DNA of 64,000 nt from the NCBI GenBank assembly GCA_016712445.1, contig JADJRB010000001.1:1488001-1552000 (forward strand). The letters are read 5' to 3'. The translations under genes and the position numbers were made by a program. Below the pieces are notes generated by a model. It ran no database searches. It was given only the letters and a program-made list of their open reading frames with translations, and was not told the origin of the DNA. This DNA comes from Acidobacteriota bacterium (GTDB taxonomy: Bacteria > Pseudomonadota > Alphaproteobacteria > Caulobacterales > Hyphomonadaceae). The stretch's first letter is position 1; the number at the start of each line of letters is the position of its first letter. This document shows, one piece after another, positions 9,411 through 18,630 of the stretch.

Positions 9411-11330
9411 ATGACAGACGCATCCTCCGCGCGCCCTTCGGGCCGGGACGACCTTGTGCGCCACCAGGCTTCTCAGAATTATGAGATGGCACAGCACGGT
9501 GGCGGATGGATGGTCGGGGCGGCCTTCTTCGTCGCTGCGCTCTGGCTCGGCGGGGTCGTGCTCGGATTCCTCGGTCTCGGCGGCATGTCGCTGACGGCGC
9601 AGTTTTCGCCCTACCTCGTTGCGGCCGGCGGAATTGCCGCGCTCGTTCCGGCGTTCCTGATCGTCATGGCCGGGTTCATGGGCCGGTCGACCAAACGTGC
9701 GGCCGCCGCAAATGCGCTGGTGCTCGAAGCGACGTCGCGTCTGATGGCGCCCGCCCGCGAAGCCGGCACCGAAGGCATCGCCTTTGCCGAGCAGATGAAA
9801 CAGGCCGCCGCCGAAGTGGACCTGGCGATGGCGCATGCGCTGACGGCCATGAAGGCGATGGCGGCCGAGATCGGCGACGAACGCCTGCGGCTTGAATCTG
9901 TTTCCTACGCGACGTCGGACAACGCGCGCGACCTTGCCACGCGGCTGGCCGCCGAACGCCAGGCGCTGGAAGCGCTGGCGCGCGAACTGCGCAGCCAGAT
10001 CAGCACCATGAGCGAAGCCATTCCGCGTCAGGCCCAGATGATGGTGACGGCCGCGCGCCAGGCGAGCGACGAAGTCGGCCGCGCAGACACCGCGCTGGAG
10101 AACCGGCTCGGCGCCATGCAGCGAGCAGGCGACGACCTTGGACGCCGGCTCGATGCGCTCGACGGGCTTGCGCGCGAAGCGGCGACGCGGACCGAGGCGC
10201 TGACCTTCTCGATCACGCGGATCGAGGACAAGCTTGAACAATCTCGCCGAACGGTGGACGCCGCCGTGCGCGCCAGCGAAGTGGCGGCCGCGGCGGCGGC
10301 GACGACCGGCGATGCCCTGAAAGGCGCAGTCGCTTCGGCGATCGACGGCGCCCGACAGGCCAATGCCGAAATCAATTCTGCGACCCGCGGCGCAGCTGAA
10401 GAAGCAGCCCGCGCACTGGCCCGCCTGCGTGAAGCCGGCGAGCAGGCGGCCTATGCCTTGCGCACGGCCAGCTATGCCGCGCGGATTGAAGGCGAGAGCC
10501 TCGAACGGCGTACCGGCATTTCGCCGGCCGAGCCGATGCAGACCATTCCCGCGCCCGCCCAGCGGACCAGCCTTGCCGCGCCCCAGGCGCCATACACTAA
10601 CGGCCATGCCTCCCACGGCCATGGCGCGAACGGCCACAGCGCCAATGGCCATGCCGGCGGCAACGGCCTCGCAGCCACGTACTCCAACGGCAATGGCCGG
10701 ACCGCGCCTGCAAGATCGTCGATCGATGATGACCTGTTCGAAGCGAGCGCGGATGCCGTGATTGCCGCCAGCGCGGGCCAAACGGGCGGCGAGCCGCCGC
10801 TGGTGCTGGGACGGGATACGACTTCGCAGGGCAGCGAACCGCTGATGCTGCGCCGCCGCCACGAGGACCAGCAGGCGCCGCCAGAGCCGCCGCGCCGGCG
10901 TGCCAGCGACATGCTGTCGAACGGCAGCAACGGGTCGGCCCTGCGCGACATCATCTCCGACATTTCGCGCGAAGAGACCGGCGGCGCACCGCTCGACCGC
11001 GAGCAGATCGCCGAGGCGCTGGTCAACCGGCTGCAGACCTCGGGCATTCCGCTCGGTGAGATCTTCCGTCCACGGTCGAAAAAGCGGATCGCCGCCGCGG
11101 CGACGAAAGGCGACGCGCCGCGCCGCGAAGCGATCAAGGACCAGGCGAGCAAGGAAGTCGAGCGCGTGTCTCACCGCCTGCGCGGCGACAGCAAGCTGAT
11201 GGACATGGCGCGCCAGTTCGCGATCATGGAAGAAGCCGATGCGCTGGTCGCGCTGGAGCAGACGCAGAGCACCAGCCGCAATGCCAGCGCCCGCCTCGCG
11301 GCTTTCCTGCTGGTGGATGCGGCGCTTTAG
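9411..11330 (+). CDS. Inner-membrane-anchored coiled-coil protein with His/Asn/Gly linker
   Basis: A 639-residue protein. The first about 35 residues are cytosolic, then come two membrane segments at about 33-56 and 67-90 (WMVGAAFFVAALWLGGVVLG; PYLVAAGGIAALVPAFLIVM). About 300 residues of Ala/Glu/Arg-rich coiled coil follow. A low-complexity linker rich in Gly, Asn and His (NGHASHGHGANGHSANGHAG) precedes a conserved-looking C-terminal helical region (ALRDIISDISREETGG onward). The layout of two N-terminal membrane helices plus a long coiled coil resembles the Caulobacter polarity factor TipN, but I do not see enough to equate them. The ATG at 9411 is used; a TTG two codons earlier is possible. 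Likely a scaffold or cell-organisation protein; the function is inferred only. Confidence 0.8.
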   Translation: MTDASSARPSGRDDLVRHQASQNYEMAQHGGGWMVGAAFFVAALWLGGVVLGFLGLGGMSLTAQFSPYLVAAGGIAALVPAFLIVMAGFMGRSTKRAAAANALVLEATSRLMAPAREAGTEGIAFAEQMKQAAAEVDLAMAHALTAMKAMAAEIGDERLRLESVSYATSDNARDLATRLAAERQALEALARELRSQISTMSEAIPRQAQMMVTAARQASDEVGRADTALENRLGAMQRAGDDLGRRLDALDGLAREAATRTEALTFSITRIEDKLEQSRRTVDAAVRASEVAAAAAATTGDALKGAVASAIDGARQANAEINSATRGAAEEAARALARLREAGEQAAYALRTASYAARIEGESLERRTGISPAEPMQTIPAPAQRTSLAAPQAPYTNGHASHGHGANGHSANGHAGGNGLAATYSNGNGRTAPARSSIDDDLFEASADAVIAASAGQTGGEPPLVLGRDTTSQGSEPLMLRRRHEDQQAPPEPPRRRASDMLSNGSNGSALRDIISDISREETGGAPLDREQIAEALVNRLQTSGIPLGEIFRPRSKKRIAAAATKGDAPRREAIKDQASKEVERVSHRLRGDSKLMDMARQFAIMEEADALVALEQTQSTSRNASARLAAFLLVDAAL

Positions 11331-11413
11331 AGCGCGGCGATTTTCGATTTCAAACAGCAGAAGCGGCCGGCGCAGCGGGGCTGGCCGGTTCAATTCCCAG
11401 TTTCAAGTCTCCG

Positions 11414-11494
11414 CTCACCCCGGCGCAGGCCGGGACCCAGCCTTGCCGTGTTGCGCTTGCCTCTGCTCTGGTTCCCGGCTTTCGCCGGGATGAG
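11414..11494. repeat. REP-like inverted repeat pair
   Basis: Two inversely oriented copies of a 27-base unit (11414-11440 and 11468-11494), matching at 24 of 27 positions and separated by 27 bases, so the transcript could fold into a long hairpin. The core CCCGGCTTTCGCCGGGATGA is a palindromic motif. A third copy lies at 12070-12096, and a 14-base piece recurs at 53742-53755. The pair lies downstream of the coiled-coil gene and may act as its terminator or mRNA stabiliser. Confidence 0.8.
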
Positions 11495-11546
11495 CGGGCC
11501 AAGGAGGCGCAGTACGGGCTGGGCGGATGGCGGGGTGAATCCCGCC

Positions 11547-11942
11547 CTACGAGGTGTTGGGGATGGGGTGGCGAGGGCGCGCCCCCTCCGTCACCTGCGG
11601 TGACACCTCCCCCGTGAAAAGGGGGAGGATTGGAAAGAGCCGCGATGTGGCGATTGTGTCGAGACAGGCCGGGAGGCGGGTGGACCAGATGGGGTCGTCG
11701 AAGCGTGGCCTGAGCGGCGCGAGGGGATCGTGTTTCGGCGTCTCGATCTTGTCGCCGCGATAGACGATGCGCACGCCGCCCCACCAGGTGACGGCGAGCA
11801 TCACGCTGGTAAGCTTCTCGCGCTGGAGGGAAAGCCACGCTGCCTTCAGCTGCCAGTAGAGCACCGGCCAGAACAACGGGTGCACGGCATCGAAGAGATG
11901 CCGGAAGTACACGTAGTTCCGTATGCTGAGGAAAGTGGACAT
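11547..11942 (-). CDS. Small hypothetical protein with repeat-derived C-terminus
   Basis: A 131-residue protein starting at the ATG at 11942 (MSTFLSIRNYVYFRHLFDAV). The first about 95 residues look like genuine protein: aromatic and hydrophobic at the beginning, then LAVTWWGGVRIVYRGDKIETP. I recognise no family. The last about 30 residues (from FPILPLFTGEVSPQ) are encoded by the intergenic repeat at 11581-11633 and flanking bases, so the original stop has probably been lost or replaced. A longer open frame reaching 12098 reads through another repeat and is not used. It lies on the minus strand inside a repeat-rich island and is possibly a decaying gene. Confidence 0.6.
   Translation of the reverse strand: MSTFLSIRNYVYFRHLFDAVHPLFWPVLYWQLKAAWLSLQREKLTSVMLAVTWWGGVRIVYRGDKIETPKHDPLAPLRPRFDDPIWSTRLPACLDTIATSRLFPILPLFTGEVSPQVTEGARPRHPIPNTS
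11581..11633. repeat. Dispersed intergenic repeat with CCTCCCCC/GGGGGAGG hairpin
   Basis: The 53-base element contains GTCACCTGCGGTGAC (a palindromic hairpin) followed by CCTCCCCC-GTGAAAA-GGGGGAGG (an 8-base stem). The two adjacent hairpins are typical of short mobile palindromic elements in alphaproteobacteria. It lies inside the 3' end of the small gene at 11547-11942 and supplies its final codons. Confidence 0.7.
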
Positions 11943-12069
11943 CGGCGGAGTATAGATCCGCTGCGGGGCCCGCCGGATTGGATTGGCTGAAAATAGTTCT
12001 GGTGTGGACGGTCGTGTAGACGTCCATGCGTGCGCGCGTGCGAAAAATTGCAAGCAGGAACAAGGAAGT

Positions 12070-12096
12070 CTGGGTCCCGGCTTTCGCCGGGATGAC
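12070..12096. repeat. Third copy of the REP-like unit
   Basis: Matches the unit at 11468-11494 with only two differences, including the CCCGGCTTTCGCCGGGATGA core. It lies 128-154 bases upstream of the start of the small minus-strand gene at 11547-11942, in a stretch without any supported gene (11943-12202). Confidence 0.75.
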
Positions 12097-12137
12097 ACGG
12101 GAAATAAATGTTCGGGATGGGGAGAATTGAGGTGGTT

Positions 12138-12198
12138 TTGTTGCGCAAGGCGGAACTTGCGCAGCGGTTTTCAGCGCAGGGCGAGCTTCGTGACGGGC
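12138..12198 (+). repeat. Long dispersed repeat, copy 1
   Basis: A stretch of about 61 bases that recurs, diverged but alignable at roughly 50 of 61 positions, on the opposite strand at 55208-55269. It begins TTGTTGCGCA and continues into CAGCGCAGG. Both copies lie in intergenic DNA. The copy here ends at the 3' end of the LysR gene. It is not an open reading frame with its own start. Confidence 0.6.
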
Positions 12199-12202
12199 CG
12201 GG

Positions 12203-13135
12203 TCAGACGCCGACGATTTCGCTGCTGGCGGCCTCGTCCTTGATCCATTTGATGAAGGCACGCACGTCGGGCGTCAGGTGGCGGCCCTTGGGCCAGACGA
12301 GCCAGTAACCGAAATCGATCGGGATCGACCCATTGGCGAACGGAGCGACGAGGCGGCCTGCGGCGATGTCGTTTGACGCGATGGCCTGCTTGGCGAGCGC
12401 CACGCCGCGCCCGGCCGCCGCCGACTCGATCACCAGGATGCCCTGGTTGAAGCGCGGGCCGCGCGTGCCATCGACGCCGGAGACGCCGTGCGCGCGCAGC
12501 CAGCTGGCCCAGTCGGGGCAGGAGGGGTCGTTCTCGGAGCTCTCGTCGTGCAGCAGGGTATGTTTCACGAGGTCTTCCGGCTTGCGGATCGCGTCCGGAC
12601 CTTCAAGCAGGCGCGGCGAACAGACGGGCAGCACCGTCTCGTCCAGCAGTTTTTCCGACTTCAGGCCGTCGTAGTTTCCGCGCCCGTAGCGGATGGCGAG
12701 ATCGGCATCGGCGGTGTTGAAATCGGTGAGGGACATGTCGGCCGAAATCCAGGCCTCGATGCCTTCGTTCAACTGGTTGAACTTTTCGAGGCGGGGCGCC
12801 AGCCACTTGGCCGCGAAGGACGGCGCGCTGGAAACCATGACGCGCCCCTTGCGGGCAGGGGCCTGCATGATCCGGCCGGCCTCGGAAATCCGCTCGAACG
12901 CCTCGCGCACGAGGGGAAGGCTCGCCTGCGCCGCGTCGGTGAGCAGGACGGAACGCCCCGTGCGCTTGAACAGCGGGGTGCCTGCGAAGTCTTCCAGCTG
13001 CCGGATCTGCTGGGAAATCGCGCCGGGCGTGACGTTCAGCTCCTCTGCCGCCTGCGTAAACGACAGGCGCCGGGCGGCCGCTTCGAAAGCGCGCAGGGCG
13101 TTGAGCGGGGGCAGGCGGTCGGTGGGCTCGGACAT
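12203..13135 (-). CDS. LysR-family transcriptional regulator, GcvA-like
   Basis: A 310-residue LysR-type regulator. The N-terminal winged helix-turn-helix is clear: LPPLNALRAFEAAARRLSFT, then QAAEELNVTPGAISQQIRQL. The effector-binding domain follows, with ADADLAIRYGRG and AAAGRGVALAKQ, the pattern of the GcvA subgroup. These proteins bind DNA as tetramers and respond to small metabolites. It diverges from cysG, with a CTAA-N9-TTAG palindrome at 13147-13163 between the two. Control of the sulfate-assimilation operon, or simple autoregulation, is therefore possible. Effector unknown. Several LysR proteins regulate sulfur genes (CysB, Cbl), but this one is closer to GcvA. Confidence 0.92.
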   Translation of the reverse strand: MSEPTDRLPPLNALRAFEAAARRLSFTQAAEELNVTPGAISQQIRQLEDFAGTPLFKRTGRSVLLTDAAQASLPLVREAFERISEAGRIMQAPARKGRVMVSSAPSFAAKWLAPRLEKFNQLNEGIEAWISADMSLTDFNTADADLAIRYGRGNYDGLKSEKLLDETVLPVCSPRLLEGPDAIRKPEDLVKHTLLHDESSENDPSCPDWASWLRAHGVSGVDGTRGPRFNQGILVIESAAAGRGVALAKQAIASNDIAAGRLVAPFANGSIPIDFGYWLVWPKGRHLTPDVRAFIKWIKDEAASSEIVGV

Positions 13136-13146
13136 CGATAGTTTCT

Positions 13147-13163
13147 CTAAAAGATCGGCTTAG
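13147..13163. promoter_or_regulatory. Candidate LysR operator (CTAA-N9-TTAG)
   Basis: An inverted repeat of CTAA/TTAG spaced by 9 bases. It starts 11 bases upstream of the LysR start codon and ends 82 bases upstream of cysG. LysR-type regulators bind T-N11-A style palindromes, and GcvA sites contain CTAAT-like half-sites. The position suits autoregulation plus control of the divergent operon. Confidence 0.35.
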
Positions 13164-13245
13164 GGGTTGCCCGTTGCTGCGGGGTCGTCAAGGGCGCTGT
13201 GTGCATGTATCCCTCCAGAACAGCTAAACAAGAGAGTTGCGCCCC

Positions 13246-14658
13246 ATGCGCCAGTTTCCGGCATTCTTCAATCTCGAGGGCGCCCGCATCGTCGTCTTCG
13301 GCAGCGGGGAAGAGGCGGCGCGCAAGCTGCGCCTGCTGGTTTCCTCGCCGGCCGAGCTGGTTCAGGTCGGCGGCGCGCCGGACGGCGAATTTGCCGGGCG
13401 CGTGCAAGTGTTCGACCGCGAGGCCGCCCTTGAGGGCGCGAAACTGGCGATCATCGCCGAGGAAGACGCCGCGGCGCGGGACGCCGCGCTGCAGGCCGTG
13501 CGCGCGCGCGGGATTCCGGTGAACGTCGTCGACCAGCCGGAGCTGTGCGATTTCACCGTGCCGTCGATTGTCGACCGGGACGGCATCGTCGCGGCGGTCG
13601 GCTCGAATGGTACGGCGCCGGTGCTGGCGAAAGCCGTGCGGGCGAAACTGGAAGCGCTGCTGCCGGCGCGGATCGGCGACCTCGCGGCGCTGGCCGGGCG
13701 GCTTCGGCCGTTTGTGGCGGTCGCGATCAAGGACAAGGCCGTGCGGCGCCGGTTCTGGGAACGGGCGCTGTCTGGCCCGGCGGCGGAAGCGGCCTATGCC
13801 GGCGACCTGGGGAGAGCCGAAGACCTGTTGAAGACGGCGGCAGCGGCGCCGGCGCGCGCATCGGGCGTCGTGCATATCGTGGGCGCCGGGCCGGGCGATC
13901 CGGAACTGCTGACCATGAAGGCCCTGCGCGTGATGCAGGAGGCGGACGTCGTTTACTACGACCGTCTTGTGAGCCCGGAAATCCTTGGCCTCGTGCGCCG
14001 GGATGCGGCGCGCGTGCCGGTGGGCAAATCGAAGGGTGACCATTCTGTTCCGCAGGCGGAGATTCAGCACCGGCTGGTGGCGTCGGCGCGCGAAGGTCTG
14101 CGCGTGGTGCGGCTGAAGGGCGGCGACCCGTTCATCTTCGGGCGCGGCGGCGAGGAGCTGGAAGCGGTGCGCGAGGCCGGTGTGGCCGTGCATGTGGTGC
14201 CGGGCATATCGTCCGCCCTCGGATGTGCGGCCTCGGCGGGCATTCCGCTGACCCACCGCGACCACGCCCAGACGCTGACCTTCGTGACCGGCCATGCCAA
14301 GGCGGGCGGCGTGCCGGATCTCGACTGGGCGGCGCTCGCCCGGCCGGGCCAGACGGTGGTGGTGTTCATGGGCGTCGAGACGGCGCCGATCATTGCCGAG
14401 CGGCTGATCGCGGCGGGACGTGACGGGCGCACGCCGATTGCGGTGATCGAGAATGGTACGCGCCCGGAGGAACTCCGCGTGTTCGGGGAGTTGTCCGAAC
14501 TGCCGTTCCTGATCGAGGAAGAGGGCATTGGCGGGCCGGCCTTGCTGATCATCGGCGAAGTGGCGGGCCTGCCGCTCTCGGCGGTTCAGATCAGCCAGTT
14601 CCTGCCGCCGGAATTTGGCGGATCGCCGCGCATCGAAGCGCTGGCGCTGGAGGACTGA
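13246..14658 (+). CDS. cysG: Siroheme synthase (multifunctional CysG)
   Basis: Makes siroheme, the cofactor of CysI, from uroporphyrinogen III. The 470-residue protein has the precorrin-2 dehydrogenase/ferrochelatase module first (FFNLEGARIVVFGSGEEAAR, about residues 1-195). The uroporphyrinogen-III C-methyltransferase module follows from about residue 207 (VVHIVGAGPGDPELLT, VRLKGGDPFIFGRGGEE, VVPGISSALGCAASAGIPLT). The ATG at 13246 is preferred over an in-frame TTG three codons earlier. It is the first gene of the operon cysG-DUF2849-GST-cysI-DUF934-cysH, which ends at the terminator at 18473-18500. The gene product is well matched to the sulfite reductase encoded downstream. Confidence 0.96.
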   Translation: MRQFPAFFNLEGARIVVFGSGEEAARKLRLLVSSPAELVQVGGAPDGEFAGRVQVFDREAALEGAKLAIIAEEDAAARDAALQAVRARGIPVNVVDQPELCDFTVPSIVDRDGIVAAVGSNGTAPVLAKAVRAKLEALLPARIGDLAALAGRLRPFVAVAIKDKAVRRRFWERALSGPAAEAAYAGDLGRAEDLLKTAAAAPARASGVVHIVGAGPGDPELLTMKALRVMQEADVVYYDRLVSPEILGLVRRDAARVPVGKSKGDHSVPQAEIQHRLVASAREGLRVVRLKGGDPFIFGRGGEELEAVREAGVAVHVVPGISSALGCAASAGIPLTHRDHAQTLTFVTGHAKAGGVPDLDWAALARPGQTVVVFMGVETAPIIAERLIAAGRDGRTPIAVIENGTRPEELRVFGELSELPFLIEEEGIGGPALLIIGEVAGLPLSAVQISQFLPPEFGGSPRIEALALED

Positions 14659-14659
14659 G

Positions 14660-14962
14660 ATGACGTCGGTACGCCCGAAGCTGAAACCCGAGACACCGAA
14701 GGCGGTGACGGCCTGGTTCACGGCGACCGGCCGGTCGGCCTGGATGTGCGCCGATGGGTCGTGGACGGATGATGCCGCAACGCTCGGCGTGTTCACCGGC
14801 GATGAGGCGGAGGTGCGCCTTGCGGCAGCGCTGAAGCAGGAAGGCCTGATTACCGATCCTTATTTCATGGAAGTGAGCGAGACGGGCGCGATCGCGGGCC
14901 GCGAGACGCTGCGCGAATCGATGCGCGCCGATCCGGCGCTGGCCTACGGGGTGAAGGCATGA
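14660..14962 (+). CDS. DUF2849 family protein
   Basis: A small 100-residue protein starting one base after the cysG stop (ATG at 14660), hence cotranslated. The sequence includes KAVTAWFTATGRSAWMCADGSW and later AALKQEGLITDPYFMEV, which I recognise as the DUF2849 family, regularly located between cysG and cysI in alphaproteobacteria. The function is not established; the position suggests a role in sulfite reductase maturation or electron supply. No signal peptide or membrane segment. Its stop overlaps the ATG of the next gene by 4 bases. Confidence 0.85.
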   Translation: MTSVRPKLKPETPKAVTAWFTATGRSAWMCADGSWTDDAATLGVFTGDEAEVRLAAALKQEGLITDPYFMEVSETGAIAGRETLRESMRADPALAYGVKA

Positions 14963-15562
14963 TCCGGATCTTTGGTGACAGCATTTCGGGAAATTGCCTG
15001 AAAGTGAAATGGGTGGCCGAGCGGCTGGGCCATGCGCACGCGTGGATCGAGGTCGATATCCTGAAGGGTGAGACGCGTACGGATGACTTCCTGGCGCTGA
15101 ATCCGTTCGGACAGGTGCCGGTCGTGCAGTTCGAGGACGGGCGCACGCTGTCGCAGTCGAATGCGATTATCCTGTATCTGGCAGAGGGGTCCGACCTGAT
15201 TCCGCAGGACGGCTTCGAGCGGGCGAAGATGCTGGAATGGATGTTCTGGGAACAGTATTCGCATGAGCCGACGATTGCCGTGCGCCGCTTTCAGAAGCAC
15301 TACCTGAAGAAATCCGACGACGCGATTGACGCCGACCTGATGGCCAAGGGGCGCCGGGCGCTGGGGCGGATGGAGATGGCGCTGATTTCGAGTGACTTCA
15401 TTGCGGGCGGCGCGGCGCTGACGCTCGCGGATATCGCGCTGCTGGCCTATACGCGCATGGCGCATGAGGGCGGCTTTGATCTCGGTGAGTTTCCGGCCGT
15501 ACACGGATGGGTGGCGCGCTGCGAGCTGGAATTGGGTCTGCCGCACCTGCATGAGGTGACAC

Positions 15563-15570
<8 letters not shown>
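14959..15570 (+). CDS. Glutathione S-transferase family protein inside the cys operon
   Basis: A 203-residue GST-fold protein. The N-terminal thioredoxin-like domain has GNCLKVKWVAERLG, NPFGQVPVVQF with the cis-proline, and LSQSNAIILYLAEG with the glutathione-binding Ser. The helical C-domain contains FIAGGAALTLADIALLAY. It overlaps DUF2849 by 4 bases and cysI by 8 bases, so it is part of the operon and likely translationally coupled. GSTs are not usual members of this cluster. A role in handling sulfite-, sulfide- or glutathione-linked intermediates is a guess from position. Substrate unknown. Confidence 0.9.
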
Positions 15571-17207
<1,637 letters not shown>

Positions 17208-17221
<14 letters not shown>

Positions 17222-17696
17222 GAAGGGCGACGAGATCGCCAACGAGTGGATGCACGTCGCGGACGGGGCGGCGCTGCCGGACCACAGCAAGGTGACGGTG
17301 TCGCTGACGCGCTTCCTCGCGCTGAAGCAGGAGCAGGCGAACGAGCCCGGCCCCGAGGGTGTGCGCCTCGGCCCTGAGGATGATCCGGCCCGCCTGGCGC
17401 CTTACCTTGAGGAACTCGGTCTGATCGAAGTCACGTTCCCGAAATACACGGATGGCCGCGGCTTCAGCCAGGCCCAGCTGCTGCGCCGGCGTTTTGGCTA
17501 TGCCGGCGAGCTGCGGGCGGTGGGCCATGTCCTGCGCGATCAGATATTCTACATGCACCGTTCAGGGTTCGATGCTTACGAAACCACCCGCGCCACCGTA
17601 TCTGAGGTGCAGGAAGCGTTAGCCGAGTATTCTGAAGTCTACCAACCTTCAGCAAAGGGCCCGGCGGCAGTCTTCCGCAAACGAACCGGAGCCTGA
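17208..17696 (+). CDS. DUF934 family protein
   Basis: A 162-residue protein starting at the ATG at 17208, seven bases after an AGGAG site and inside the end of cysI (14-base overlap). DUF934 proteins lie between cysI and cysH in many proteobacteria and are thought to assist sulfite reduction. The C-terminal half is typical: IEVTFPKYTDGRGFSQAQLL, RRFGYAGELRAVGHVLRDQI and YMHRSGFDAYE. No cysteine cluster or membrane segment. Possibly the adaptor that couples an electron donor to CysI in the absence of CysJ, which is inference from context only. Confidence 0.88.
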
Positions 17697-17701
17697 GGCG
17701 C

Positions 17702-18445
17702 ATGCCCTTCGATACCCTGATTGAAAGCCCGGCAACGGATCCGTCCGTCCGGCTCGCGCGCCTCAACGGCGAGCTGCGTCAGGCCTCGGCGCAGACCATC
17801 CTGCGCGCGGCGATCGTGCGCGAGTGGGCAGGCGACCTGACCTATGTGTCGAGCTTTGGCGCGGAGAGCGCCGTGATGCTGGCGCTGATCGCGGATGTCG
17901 ATCCGTCGCTGCCGATCCAGTTTATCGATACCGGCATGCACTTTCCGCAGACGCTGGACTACCGCGACGAGTTGATCGAGCGCCTCGGCCTGACCGGTGT
18001 GCGCACGCTGGTGCCGAATGAGGGTGAGCGTCTGCTGGAAGACCCGAAGAACAAGCTCTGGAATTCAAGCCCGGATGCCTGCTGCGACCTGCGCAAGGTG
18101 CGCCCGCTGGAGCCGGCGCTGGAAGGCTACTCGGCCTGGATCACGGGGCGCAAACGCTTCCATGGCGGCGCCCGGATGAGCCTGCCGGTGTTCGAATTTG
18201 CGTCCGGCCGTTACAAGGTGAACCCGCTGGCCGGCTGGAACCAGGACGATGTGGACCTGTTCCTGGAACAGCGTAACCTACCGCGTCACCCGCTGGTCGC
18301 GCAGGGTTATCCGTCCATCGGCTGCTGGCCATGCACTCAGCCTGCGGACGATCCGAACAATCCGCGCGCCGGCCGCTGGGCCGGGCAGGACAAGACCGAG
18401 TGCGGCCTGCATGTTGAGCGCAACGAACGGCCGCGGGTTTTTTGA
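17702..18445 (+). CDS. cysH: Phosphoadenylyl/adenylyl-sulfate reductase, [4Fe-4S] type
   Basis: Reduces activated sulfate (APS, possibly PAPS) to sulfite with thioredoxin or glutathione. The 247-residue protein has the PP-loop nucleotide fold (YVSSFGAESAVMLALIADVD, IDTGMHFPQTLDY). It carries both cysteine pairs that ligate the iron-sulfur cluster in assimilatory APS reductases (C127-C128 and C208-x2-C211). It also has the catalytic ECGLH motif with C234 near the C-terminus. The cluster motif makes APS the likely substrate, unlike the E. coli enzyme, which lacks it. Last gene of the operon; a strong terminator follows. Confidence 0.95.
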   Translation: MPFDTLIESPATDPSVRLARLNGELRQASAQTILRAAIVREWAGDLTYVSSFGAESAVMLALIADVDPSLPIQFIDTGMHFPQTLDYRDELIERLGLTGVRTLVPNEGERLLEDPKNKLWNSSPDACCDLRKVRPLEPALEGYSAWITGRKRFHGGARMSLPVFEFASGRYKVNPLAGWNQDDVDLFLEQRNLPRHPLVAQGYPSIGCWPCTQPADDPNNPRAGRWAGQDKTECGLHVERNERPRVF

Positions 18446-18472
18446 TCCACCTTATTTGTATGTAGACGGAAG

Positions 18473-18500
18473 AGGCGCGGGTTTTTATCCGCGCCTTTTT
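18473..18500 (+). terminator. Rho-independent terminator of the cys operon
   Basis: GGCGCGG (18474-18480), an 8-base loop, then CCGCGCC (18489-18495) and a run of five Ts, then CTTTT. With the flanking A/T pair the stem is 8 base pairs. It starts 27 bases after the cysH stop and is the clearest intrinsic terminator in the window. Confidence 0.9.
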
Positions 18501-18505
18501 CTTTT

Positions 18506-18630
18506 GCCTCCCCCACCCTAACCCTCCCCATAAAGGGGAGGGGACATGTCAGCTTTTGTGAAGAGCGAGCTCTGCAAGACAATGCAGCCGGTCCCCTCCC
18601 CATTTTGGGGAGGGCTAGGGTGGGGGAGGC
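18506..18630. repeat. Inverted-repeat element with 24-base arms
   Basis: Left arm 18506-18529 and right arm 18607-18630 are reverse complements at 23 of 24 positions (GCCTCCCCCACCCTA... / ...TAGGGTGGGGGAGGC). Inside lie CCCTCCCC-ATAAA-GGGGAGGG and CCCTCCCC-ATTTT-GGGGAGGG hairpins. The layout resembles a small palindromic (MITE/REP-type) element. Its right arm forms the last codons and stop of the SpoU methyltransferase gene on the minus strand. Confidence 0.8.

Noticed and set aside
9063..11393. Antisense frame of about 780 codons across the coiled-coil gene
   Set aside because: Arg-rich shadow of the coiled-coil gene, typical of high-GC DNA.
11983..12243. Small frame on the plus strand in the repeat island
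   Set aside because: Reads through two repeat units and into the LysR gene; no ribosome site or conserved sequence.
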